From assembly GCA_011317545.1 (NCBI GenBank), contig WUJK01000003.1, positions 2,294,001 to 2,358,000 on the forward strand: 64,000 nt of DNA, written 5' to 3'. How positions within the stretch are numbered: position 1 is the stretch's first letter; the number at the start of each line of letters is the position of its first letter. Below are positions 46,796 through 56,610 of this stretch, in pieces. Origin of the DNA: Coniella vitis. Lineage: Eukaryota > Ascomycota > Sordariomycetes > Diaporthales > Schizoparmaceae. The notes beneath the pieces are model-generated. The model saw only the letters and a program-made list of their open reading frames with translations. It did no database searches and was not told the origin of the DNA. Both the position numbers and the translations under genes were made by a program.

Positions 46796-47118
46796 ACGCG
46801 TCTTTCACAAATACGCTGATGCGGCCCCTCGTGTCGCCAAGCGTCAGGACTTTTCGCTCGCGGGCTATTGCAGGCCTTTTGCGCAAGGGTCGGGTGATCA
46901 CGTTGGCGCCGTAGTGTCCACCTCAAACGCCCAAGACCCTTCACACGACTCCTCAGACCATTGATCCTCTGGAGTCCCCGTACCCTCACCCAACTCCGCA
47001 GACCGTTGACCCTCAATACCCGTTTCCCCCCACGTCCACGTACAGCTCGGTATGGGCCGGCGTGACTGCCGACTTCATCAAACGCCAAGAAGACTCGGCC
47101 AACAAGTCGGTGGACTCT

Positions 47119-47201
47119 ACCTCGTCTACCCTTCCCGCTGCCTACCATTGGCAAGAACTCTTCAATATACTGGGCCTCGTCAGTACTACAGCTTCGTTGT
47201 C
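47119..47201. repeat. Copy 2 of an 83-bp duplicated segment
   Basis: cgtctacccttcccgctgcc ... ctgggcctcgtcag ... ctacagcttcgttgtcg. Direct-orientation partner of 46713-46795. Its right end runs into the dioxygenase-like reading frame. Confidence 0.8.
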
Positions 47202-48031
47202 GCCTTTGCACGTCAGCTGGGAGAGCTGGACAGCTCCACTGTTGTTGTTGCCCCTGGCCAGCAATACCGATTACACCCTTACTACGAATTAACCGACGTA
47301 TCGAACATTCAGGCAGATGGTTCGATTGTCCAAAAGGACAGCTTAGGTGACAGTAGAGGCAGACTACCCGACATCTCACTAAAAAAGAATCTCTTGGTGG
47401 CGGTGCCGTGGTTGGACTTCTAGATCATTCAACATGCACCTATTCAAGAAACTTGTTCAGCTCGCGGGCTGGGCTGCCCCAGCAACTGTTATCACAAATG
47501 ACACCGCCTCATCTAAGGCCCTGGATACGACAGAACCAACGCTGAGTGAAGGCGCCCTTCAATGGTTGGGTGAGAGTCACTTTAAGTACCACGTACGTTC
47601 GAACCACAACCATCTTATTTGTTGCCTTTCCAACCAAGGATAAGCCGCCCCTTAACAACCGAGATGTCGAGGACAATACGTGCTCTTCCGCCGTATCAGT
47701 GACTGACCAGGCCTTGCATTTCCAGCTCAGTCAAGGCAATAACATATTCCACGTTGATTGCTCTTACAATCCTCGTAAAGCCGGTTATTGCATTTTGCGT
47801 GCTCACCAGTTGCTACCCAAGGGAACTGGTGGTGGAACGGCCTTTGCTGATACGAGAACCGCCTATAAAGAAATGGACGATGAGACAAAGGACAAGATTA
47901 AAGACTATATCTTCTGGCACCCCATCTGGCATAGCAGAAAGCTAGCGGCCCCTGACTGCGTCTTTCACAAATACGTCTGCCCGACGAATCTTTCGATGCC
48001 GCGCGCCCCCATCTTAAAGGGGTTCCAATAA
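47160..48031 (+). pseudogene. Broken TauD/TfdA-type Fe(II)/2-oxoglutarate dioxygenase
   Basis: Two plus-strand blocks match the fungal TfdA-like family in order. Block 1 (about 47160-47348): VAFARQLGELD, GQQYRLHPYYELTDVSNI, QADGSIVQKDSLG. Block 2 (about 47726-48031): QLSQGNNIFHVDCSYNPRKA, GYCILRAHQLLPKGTGGGTA, FADTRTAYKEMDDETKDKIK. HVD holds two of the three expected iron ligands. The blocks are separated by 377 bases that cannot be removed as an intron in phase (splicing GTGACA...TTCCAG gives a stop). The N-terminal strands are missing or scrambled, and the frame stops after MPRAPILKGFQ, before the distal His and Arg of the active site. Whole enzymes have about 330-370 residues. Such enzymes oxidise small carboxylates such as taurine or 2,4-D. 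Here the gene is non-functional as read. Confidence 0.65.
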
Positions 48032-49043
48032 ACCTTTGATTGTACCCTGAGAGGCCGGAAGTGATTTTTACATAGCCGACATCTTGAGATCTTAGTATTC
48101 AATACATCAGGCTATGCTACTTTTGCACAACATTCAACTCTTTCTGTTCCTTGCGATGCTTCTAAGGCCCAGTCTCTTGTGATGCTATCCTGCTCCACCT
48201 CAACACAGTCCAATAACCTCTACTTATAGGTACTGGCTTATCATATAGTGAAACGTAATATACATCTGCAACCAGGTCAATAGTATGTTTTGGAGATTAT
48301 CGAGATGCAAGGCGGGCCCTAGATAAGGAAGATCAAACCCCTGACTGTCGGTTCGGGCCGCTATCCCTGTCCCTGTAGCAATCACATAGTACTTAAGCTT
48401 CATTACAGCCAGTTGCAGTATACCACTGGGTATATCTTACTATGTATACATAGTACATAGCATGTAGCCGCTCGGAAAGTCGGCACGCCCAGCACGGAAT
48501 TAAGGGTTTACATAGAGTGGGTAACGTAGTATACAAAGTATAGCACTTTTATATGACTCCCAAGGTTGCTTTGAGGTGGATATAGCAAGTCCATGTTCCT
48601 GCTGTAGGTGGGCAGTATTACATTGTACGCTTCCAACACAAACCTTTCCGTGGAGTGTATTCTATATACGTATGCAGTAGGCGTATAACTCACTATAACC
48701 GATTTTGCAATAGGAAATGCGCCGCAATTCAGGTGTCGCTGCTTTTTGTGACGACTACTATATATAATCTAGATATAGTCTCTAGGCAAATGCAGGTACA
48801 CAACTTACCATCCTCTGTGCATGTGAGGAGCCATGTCTCATGCGACGGCACAGAGAATGGAGTAAGTAGAAGCATTGCATGAGAGCATTCCTGCGAAGTC
48901 GGGCAGATGAGAAAGCCAGAAACGGTAAATACGTTTTCCGTGGCTATAGGATTCTTTTACAATGACTTCCAATGCTGCTGGCCATTCTAGGGGAACAATT
49001 TGACAGCATTTCTTGCTTTGGACAACACTGGGTCCAACGAGAC

Positions 49044-49089
<46 letters not shown>

Positions 49090-50011
49090 AGTCACCTGTG
49101 ATGATGGCTGGAAAGTCACGGCCCATCCAGTAGCGAGCGTTGTCTGGAGCGGTGTCTGGCTCGGTGTTCTGGCTACAAACAGGTGTGACATCCTTTACTA
49201 TATAGGGCGCTGGATCTACCGGAGCAGTGACTCTCGTCCCATCTTGCAAGCACTGGATTGCAGGTACCCGCCTCGGCAGATGGGGATCGACGTTCCCTGG
49301 GGTGCGGGGGCAGGCCACTGGCAAGCACCCTTGAGCCCCCTGTCAATGTGCTGAGGAGCAGCTGCTTTTCCCAAGCGATACTACCATATACTATGTAGCA
49401 TGTACTAAAATTACTGGTATCCACTGCCAGCAGAGGCCAGTTCACCTCCCGGGCTTCTTAGCATCTCCAAGCTTTCTAGCCTCGACTTCACGAACAAACA
49501 AGACCACAAGACCTCTATATGCACAACACCTCCACCAATACACCAAACAATACTCAACATTAAAGCGGGTCTATATCTCTAGGACCTGGCTGCATAGCCA
49601 CAACGAACGACCTTGTGCAGCGAGTCTCAAAGCATCAAACCGCAACCACCACCTGCGACCCAGCCCCAGGCTGCTTCCGCCAGTCCTTAAGAAAAACCCG
49701 TCCCAGAGGCCGCCCCGATCCCCGTCGCATTCCCGCGACTCCGTACAGTCCTTGACAACATTTCGCATGTCTCTCCTGCCGGCCGTTCTGGGCTGAGCCA
49801 TAGCTCTTCTCTCTCGCTCTCACCCATCCTTTCACCTGCCTGCGCATCCCTTGGCAAGGACGTTTCGAGCACTCCGTCCCTTCGCCCCCACCACCACCCA
49901 CCCACCAACGAACCGACCGACCAACCACCCGCTTGTGTGCCCGACAACCCCGTACCCGTACCGCACCCGAAAAGCCTTTGTTGGTTTCCTCGACCGCACA
50001 CACCCGCGTCA
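48032..50011. other. Intergenic region upstream of the nucleotide-sugar transporter
   Basis: About 2 kb. AT-rich part at 48040-48900 with an 18-bp palindrome (48438-48455) and clustered ACATAGTA motifs. Then a poly(T) run. From about 49480 a C/A-rich leader-like stretch leads to the next gene. A minus-strand frame at about 49324-49085 is discussed in findings. Confidence 0.5.
49045..49085. repeat. Poly(T) homopolymer of 41 bases
   Basis: Uninterrupted T run followed by aaata. On the minus strand it is a poly(A) that directly follows a protein-like frame. Length is assembly-dependent. Confidence 0.95.
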
Positions 50012-51407
50012 ATGACGGCCCCTCGACCGACTCGACGGCGCCAAACCTCCTCCCTCCAGAAAGCCCAGCAACATGCGGCTGCCTCAGCTCCCATGACGCC
50101 ACGAGTCATCAACGCGGCTCCATCGTTGGAGAAGGCCGAGATCCACGGCATAGACGACCAACGCCCCATATTCTCCAAGATCATGGGAATGCTCGGCCGC
50201 ATCTTCATCGAGACCATTCCACAATGGCTGACTGTCGGGGTTATGCTGCTCTTGATCTTTGGTGGATGCTGCTCCAACGTATTTGCTCTCGAAGCCATCA
50301 TCCAGTCAGTCCTCCTTTTGACTGTCACTCAACATCCTCAGTTCGGTTGGGGCTTGTCATGCTAATTCTTGTCTTGCGGTACACAGGGTCGAGCCGTCCA
50401 GTGGCACGCTCCTTACGTTTGTCCAATTTGTCTTCGTCGCCGTCACCGGATACGTTTCACAGTTTGACGAGACCCGACCTCCTTTCTTTATACGACCGAA
50501 TAAGGTCCCATTAAAGCGTTGGCTGGTCAATATTGTACTGTTTTTCAGCATCAATACCTTGAACAACCATGCCTTCAGCTACGCCATCTCCGTACCGGTA
50601 CATATTATCTTGCGATCTGGTGGCAGCATTACGACCATGATTGCTGGAAGTCTATGGGGCAAGAGATACTCTCGCATACAGCTTATAGCCGTAGTGCTAC
50701 TAACTGTTGGGGTGATCATCGCCGCTTGGTCGGATGCGCAAACCAAGGTAAGACCTTATTCTCGGAGAGCTTAACACTGGAACAGCTGTATTGACATATC
50801 GAGACAGGGTTCCGCAGATTCGAACTCCGGAAGCGCCGCAAGCTTCAACACTGGTCTTGCCATCTTGCTCATTGCGCAGATCCTGTCTGCAGTTATGGGC
50901 TTGTACACCGAGGAGACGTATCGAAAGTATGGGCCGCGCTGGAAGGAAAACCTATTTTACTCGCATTTGCTCTCACTACCGCTATTCGTACCGTTCATGC
51001 CATCAATGTGGAGACAGTGGAACAAGCTGGCAAGCAGCCCGCCAGTGCCGCTTCCAGTAGCATCTTGGCTAGGGCTCGAGAAGCTCCCACTTGATATCCA
51101 ACATGGCCTGGACAAGATTTACATTCCGAATCAGATATTCTATCTGGTTATGAACGTGCTGACCCAGTACGCTTGTATCAGAGGTGTCAATCTTCTAGCG
51201 GCCGCTTCGACAGCCCTGACGGTGACGATTGTGCTCAACATCCGCAAACTTTTGAGTCTTTTGCTCAGTATATGGCTGTTTGGGAACCAGCTGGCTACAG
51301 GTACTCTGACCGGCGCCTGTATTGTCTTCTTTGCAGGTGGACTGTACTCGCTGGATCCCGGCAAAAAGACCAAACCACAGCCTGTGAGGCTCGCAAAGGT
51401 GGGCTGA
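50012..51407 (+). CDS. YEA4: UDP-N-acetylglucosamine transporter (Yea4-like, UAA family)
   Basis: Three exons: 50012-50304, 50387-50747, 50808-51407, giving 417 residues. After a basic N-terminal tail (about 60 residues), about ten hydrophobic segments follow, including WLTVGVMLLLIFGGCCSNVF, LTFVQFVFVAVTGYVSQF, IQLIAVVLLTVGVIIAAWSD, FNTGLAILLIAQILSAVMGL and LTGACIVFFAGGLYSLD. The loops FSYAISVPVHIILRSGGSIT and GLYTEETYRKYG, and YACIRGVNLLAAASTALTVT near the end, are characteristic of Yea4/SLC35B4-type nucleotide-sugar carriers. Known role: import of UDP-GlcNAc into the ER or Golgi for chitin and glycan synthesis. The first donor is GTCAGT, unusual but required: CA|G restores Gln-Val-Glu-Pro. 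The ATG at 50012 precedes MTAPRPTRRRQ and is the first in frame after stop-free non-ATG codons. Confidence 0.88.
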
Positions 51408-52071
51408 ATGTGGATGGATGCCTTTTGATCAAATGTTGAGTTGCAGCGAACTGTTGGAGGAAACAGGACGCAGGGCAGCGCAGACAGTGTCAGAATTATA
51501 GCACATCGAATGGACCAGGTTTCTTGACTTTCTGTAGGCGATACTATGATGACTCAGGAAGACTCCAATCCCATGACACGGTGTCGTGAAATCTCATTTT
51601 AACCAAGTGTGAGGGGATGATGCTAAATAAGGTTGTGGCACCAGATTCCCAGGGCTTGAATGTCGTGGTTTCATTCAACATGGGGATAGAAGAGCACCCT
51701 TGGCATGTCACAGCCCAACCTGCGGAAGTGTGGCAGCTGTGTGCAGAGCTGTGGAACCACTGCACATGCTAGCACTCTAGCGGAGCCATCAGGGCCAATG
51801 GGCACCTGCAGGGAGGCCCCTCTGGGCGTCATCCCTCTCTTCCCAGAACCCCTCCAAAAGCACTGGGATCCCTGGAGACAACCAACAAAAATTGGAGGGG
51901 TGACACAACGGCTTATCGATTTCCACTTTGACACCGCAGTGGCTTTCCTTGGCGGATCAAGGCATATAACACTCTGTTAGCTGTGTCGAACCTCGAGTAA
52001 CATCCGAGTCTTTCCTTTATTCTGATCCGATTCAGTTGCACACGAGCACCGTTCTCGTGCGTTCAGTCAGG
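51408..52071. other. Intergenic region upstream of AMP deaminase
   Basis: 3' flank of the transporter and promoter/leader of AMP deaminase. No coding exon seen. Confidence 0.5.
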
Positions 52072-55000
52072 ATGGCTGGTGGGTTTAAATACTTCTCTTA
52101 TTTGCTCTACCTCCCTTGATGCACTCAATTGAGCACTGACTGTTTCCACCCCCATCAAGACCCTGTCTCAGACCTCACCTTCCTCGAAGATCACACGACT
52201 GCCTCGAATTCCCCTCAACTGACTTCTGTTGCCATGTCTCTTGCCGCCGAGTCTGACGGTGAGGACACTGCTGCTCACCAAGCTAGCATTGCCGCAGCAG
52301 AGCAAGATGGCCCATCGCATCCGAGCTCCAAAACCACACCAGACGATGAAGATGAGGAGATACTCCTAAGGGATATGCCGAACAAGACTGCGTTCTACGA
52401 CCCCATTGCAGAACGCCAAATGACGCACACCGACGCGAAGCTCTTTTACCAGCGCAGTCAGCTCGACCACAGGGCGGGCGGGCAGCCTTGGTCGTCATCT
52501 GTATACGGCAGCAGTGTGCATGGGAGTCCTGTGATATCGACCCGCGGAGAACACCCGCTGGACAAGACGCTCGGCACGTCGTACGACCTGCCAACCTCGG
52601 CATGGCCGCAGCTAGGCAACGAGAGTGTCCCAGGTAGCGCCTCTAAGAGGGATACTACCCATTTCACCTTGCCCAGCAACCGTAGCCAGGCCGGCAGTCA
52701 AGCGAACCTGCCCAGAGTACCCAGTGGGCTGGGAGTGAGCGCCCACGACGCTGTGTACCAGGCCCAGCTCGAGATGTCGACGGGCGCACCGCAAGGAATT
52801 GGTAGTGCCTCGTATGTGGGCGCCGACCCGTCGGTCACGAGTGAACTCAGCAGCATTCTCAAGAATGTGCAAAAGATTTTGGACATTCGGCACAAGTACA
52901 TCCGGCTCTCGCTGCAGGGACCGACAGATAACCCAAAGGACGATCCAAGTTGGCCGGTCTACCCACCACCTCCGCAGCCGGCGTGGGTGGAAGAGCAGGA
53001 CAAGGCGGCCAACCCGAGCAACAGCGTCGGCAACAGTATCAACAACAGCCTACACAATAGCATGACTCTGCCTGCAGATCAACCTGCTGACCCCCAGCCC
53101 AAGCCCAAGAAGCGAAAGCCAGGCGAGGATATTGGGGAGGATTTTGACATGGCGCACTTTGACCCTCTGCCTGGTCCAAGTGAGATGACCTTTGGTCTTG
53201 ACGCCAATGGCGTTTACCAGGTCTTTGAAAACAAGGATGCCGAGGCGGCCGACACCCCAGTTGTAACGGTTCCCACCATCAAGGAGTACTATATGGACCT
53301 CGACACCATTTTGTCGATATCGTCCGACGGGCCCTCCAAGAGCTTTGCATTCCGTCGTCTACAATATCTCGAGGGCAAGTACAACCTCTATGCCCTCTTG
53401 AACGAATACCAAGAAACTGCCGACACGAAAAAGGTGCCTCATCGTGATTTCTACAATGTGCGAAAAGTGGACACTCACGTACATCACTCGGCCTGTATGA
53501 ACCAAAAACATCTTCTTCGCTTTATCAAAAGCAAAATGAAGAAGTCCCCGGATGAGGTTGTCCTTCATCGAGACGGCAAATATCTCACGCTGGCTGAGGT
53601 TTTTGAGAGTATCAATCTCACAGCCTACGATCTTAGTATCGATACCTTGGATATGCACGCTCACACGGACTCGTTCCATCGCTTCGACAAATTCAACCTA
53701 AAGTATAATCCCATCGGCGAGTCTCGCCTGAGAACCATTTTTCTCAAGACAGACAACCTTATCAAGGGGCGGTACTTGGCCGAAATCTCAAAGGAAGTCA
53801 TTGCAGATTTGGAGTCTAGCAAGTATCAAATGGTTGAGTGGCGCATCTCCATCTACGGCAGGAGCATGGATGAGTGGGAGAAGCTTGCGGCCTGGGTGGT
53901 TGACAACAAGCTCTTTTCGCACAACGTGAGATGGCTCATCCAAATTCCCCGCCTTTACGATGTGTATAAGGCAAGCGGGACCATGGAGACGTTTGAGCAA
54001 ATTGTCAAAAACATATTCCAGCCCCTCTTTGAGGTGACAAAGAACCCTCAAGCCCATCCCAAACTCCACGTCTTTCTCCAGCGAGTTGTCGGTATCGACA
54101 GCGTGGATGACGAGAGCAAGGTCGAGCGTCGCCTGTTCCGAAAATACCCTGTTCCCAGAGCCTGGGATACCAAGCAGAATCCGCCCTATAGCTACTGGAT
54201 ATACTACCTCTTTGCCAACATGACGTCGCTCAACTTCTGGAGGAAGCAGCGTGGCTTCAACACGTTTGTGCTGCGGCCTCACTGCGGTGAGGCAGGCGAT
54301 GTGGAACATCTCGCGGTTGCAGCACAGTGTGCCCACAGCATTAGCCACGGATTGCTGCTGCGCAAAGTACCGCTTCTGCAGTATATTTTCTACCTTGAGC
54401 AGATTGGCGTTGCCATGTCTCCCTTGAGCAACAATGCGCTCTTCCTGGCGTTGGAGCGCAACCCATTCCATCAATACTTCAAGCGCGGTCTGAACGTGTC
54501 TCTATCAACAGATGACCCGTTGCAATTCGCCTACACCAAGGAGCCGCTGATGGAAGAATATGCTGTGGCTGCACAAATATACAAGCTCAGCTCCGTAGAC
54601 ATGTGCGAGCTCGCAAAGAATTCAGTCAGGCAGAGCGGCTATGAGTATTCTATCAAGCAGCACTGGCTGGGATCCGACTTCTTGAAGCCTGGCTTCCGAG
54701 GCAACACAATGGTCAAGACGAATGTGCCTGATCGGCGAGAGGAGTTCAGGTACCGCACGCTGCTGGAGGAGCAGAAAATGTAATGGCTGCTACCCATCCC
54801 TCAAAACATGCCTTGGCAACAGAAAGCTAACATGATGCGTGCAATCTTAGGGTGGAAATGTATGTCTCGTACAGTGACTCAGCGGCCAATGCTTCCTCTA
54901 CTGCGGAAATCAATGCTTCCGCGTCTGCAGCAACTAGCACGCCAGCCATTTCACTCAATGCTAACCACAACGTCGACAATATCACGCCGCACTCTCGTAC

Positions 55001-55235
55001 CCTGGGCCAGCCTCCGACCTCGTCGCCAGCAATCACGACACAGCAGCCCTCGCCAAGCGGGAGTTGGCCAATAGAGGGCACCAAAGATTTGCACCTCTCG
55101 GGCAGCGAGCCGCGCATTTACCCTGGTATGATTAGTCGTCGGCAGAGGACCAATAGCCTGCGTCAGTCGTCGATCCATGAAAGCGATGACAAGGCGGCGG
55201 GAAAGCGTGCGGAGGGATCTGGTAGTGGGCACTAA
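52072..55235 (+). CDS. AMD1: AMP deaminase
   Basis: Three exons: 52072-52078 (7 nt: ATG GCT G), 52160-54779, 54851-55235, giving 1,003 residues (MADPVSDLTFLEDH...). The N-terminal 300 residues are regulatory and partly disordered. The catalytic barrel carries KVDTHVHHSACMNQKHLLRF (zinc histidines near 442), DKFNLKYNPIGESRLR, LRPHCGEAGDVEHL, SPLSNNALF and SLSTDDPLQFAYTKEPLMEE (catalytic Asp pair near 787). It hydrolyses AMP to IMP and ammonia in the cytosol, setting adenylate energy charge. The C-terminal exon continues MVEMYVSYSDSAANASS and adds a roughly 125-residue Ser/Asn/Thr-rich tail not present in the yeast enzyme. The tiny first exon is required because the long frame has no ATG before MSLAAESDGED (36 codons in) and GTGGGT...CATCAAG joins to MAD in phase; an internal ATG start remains possible. 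Confidence 0.9.
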
Positions 55236-56610
55236 AGGATACTGTCTCTAGGGCAAACGGATGCGAGGCTCTGAATGATGATTGTACTATAGTTGTTCTT
55301 TTTTGTGTGTTCCATCTGGGTGGGAATCATGAATAAATGAGCTGCTTAAGCAAGCTCAAGGATGGGCTAATATGGCTGATGACTGCACGGACGGACGGAC
55401 GGACGGACCGAATGCCATATAGGAGCATTGATGGGCTGGGCTGGTGCTGCACGCTCCAGCTCTTCTGGGTATGTCTTTTAGTTATGCATAGGATTAACCA
55501 AGTGTGTTACAGGAAACAAGATGACAACCTTGAAAGTGGCTGATGCTGGTGGAATCGCAACGCCCATTCTCACTGGGTATACGGTGCCTTGAGTGAAGGC
55601 CAAGAAAGCCGGGTTATGCATTTAAGATGGCGAGTGGAACATGATGGATGGATTTGACATTATGATGGCTCATGAGATAGGTCTTACTTTTGTTGTTGTT
55701 GGAATTCAAAATGCTGCTGCCCTGGATCACACACAAAGACTGCGTTGCAAAGCTTCCCAAGGTTGACTTGGTTGGGCACTGATGATAGGCAGCCACTGCG
55801 CTCTCTAACAAAAGTGGCTGGTGGAGCGTCATAGCCGGCAACTACTCAGGCTACCTAGGTACTTATTGTATATCTGGCGGTTGCCCACTGACTGTGAGCA
55901 TGCGCTTGGGCTTCCGCCCCAGGTCTAGTTAGTTCACTGCAGCACCTGCAGCAGCACACACCATCGCGTGGCCTCGGTTCCTGGTCTTAATCAGCTAGCG
56001 ACTTGGGGGATTGCCCGCCCCTTTTGGGCCCATTCCCGCAAAAGAGACGGCGGTGCGTTCGAGAAACTTGGCTAATCAGCCAAGCTGCAAACCCCCAAAC
56101 CATACTTACATCTGGGCGCTGCCGTTGCTACGAAGCATTTCTCTATTTTCCTTCTTTTCGCAGCCTCTTGCACTCCCAGCACAGCGAACCACGGGCTGTT
56201 TCATAAACGCGCCAGGCCTCGGCAACCACCCCCCCCCCAATCTCAAACAGCGAGTGACTTTGGCTTACTGGACGATACTTCCAGGGTCGACCCCATCTCT
56301 CTTTCACTCTCTGTCACCCTGTCGCTGCCTCTTGCGTCGCCGGTGCCCGCTTAACCTGGGGGCCGCTACCTCGTCATCCAGCTTCACGATCCCGCTCGCA
56401 GAAGCTTGAGCTCCAGCAGGCCATTCTTGGGGCTCTCCCTGGCGCCATCCAACCACCTCTGCGATCCGCACCAAGAGGGCATCGCATCCCTTCCAGTTTG
56501 CACTCTACTTGATTTGTCCAGGCTCCGACACACGATTGCTCCAACTCTTTGCCGCTGCCATCCCACAACCCATAACTCTAGGCTAGGCTTTGCCTTGCTC
56601 AGTCGACGCG
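55236..56610. other. Intergenic region upstream of SLA1
   Basis: Contains CGGA tetranucleotide units (about 55389-55407) and AGGCTACCTAGGTACT at 55848-55863, identical to 11568-11583. From 56000 it becomes C/T-rich and reads like a promoter and leader. No gene seen. Confidence 0.5.
55387..55408. repeat. CGGA tetranucleotide repeat
   Basis: Five tandem GGAC/CGGA units in the 3' flank of AMP deaminase. Non-coding by position. Confidence 0.85.

Noticed and set aside
46771..47379. Minus-strand frames over the duplicated 83-bp segment (DEAQYVEEF / DEAQYIEEF)
   Set aside because: Similarity between the two is explained by the DNA duplication; the plus strand carries the dioxygenase homology.
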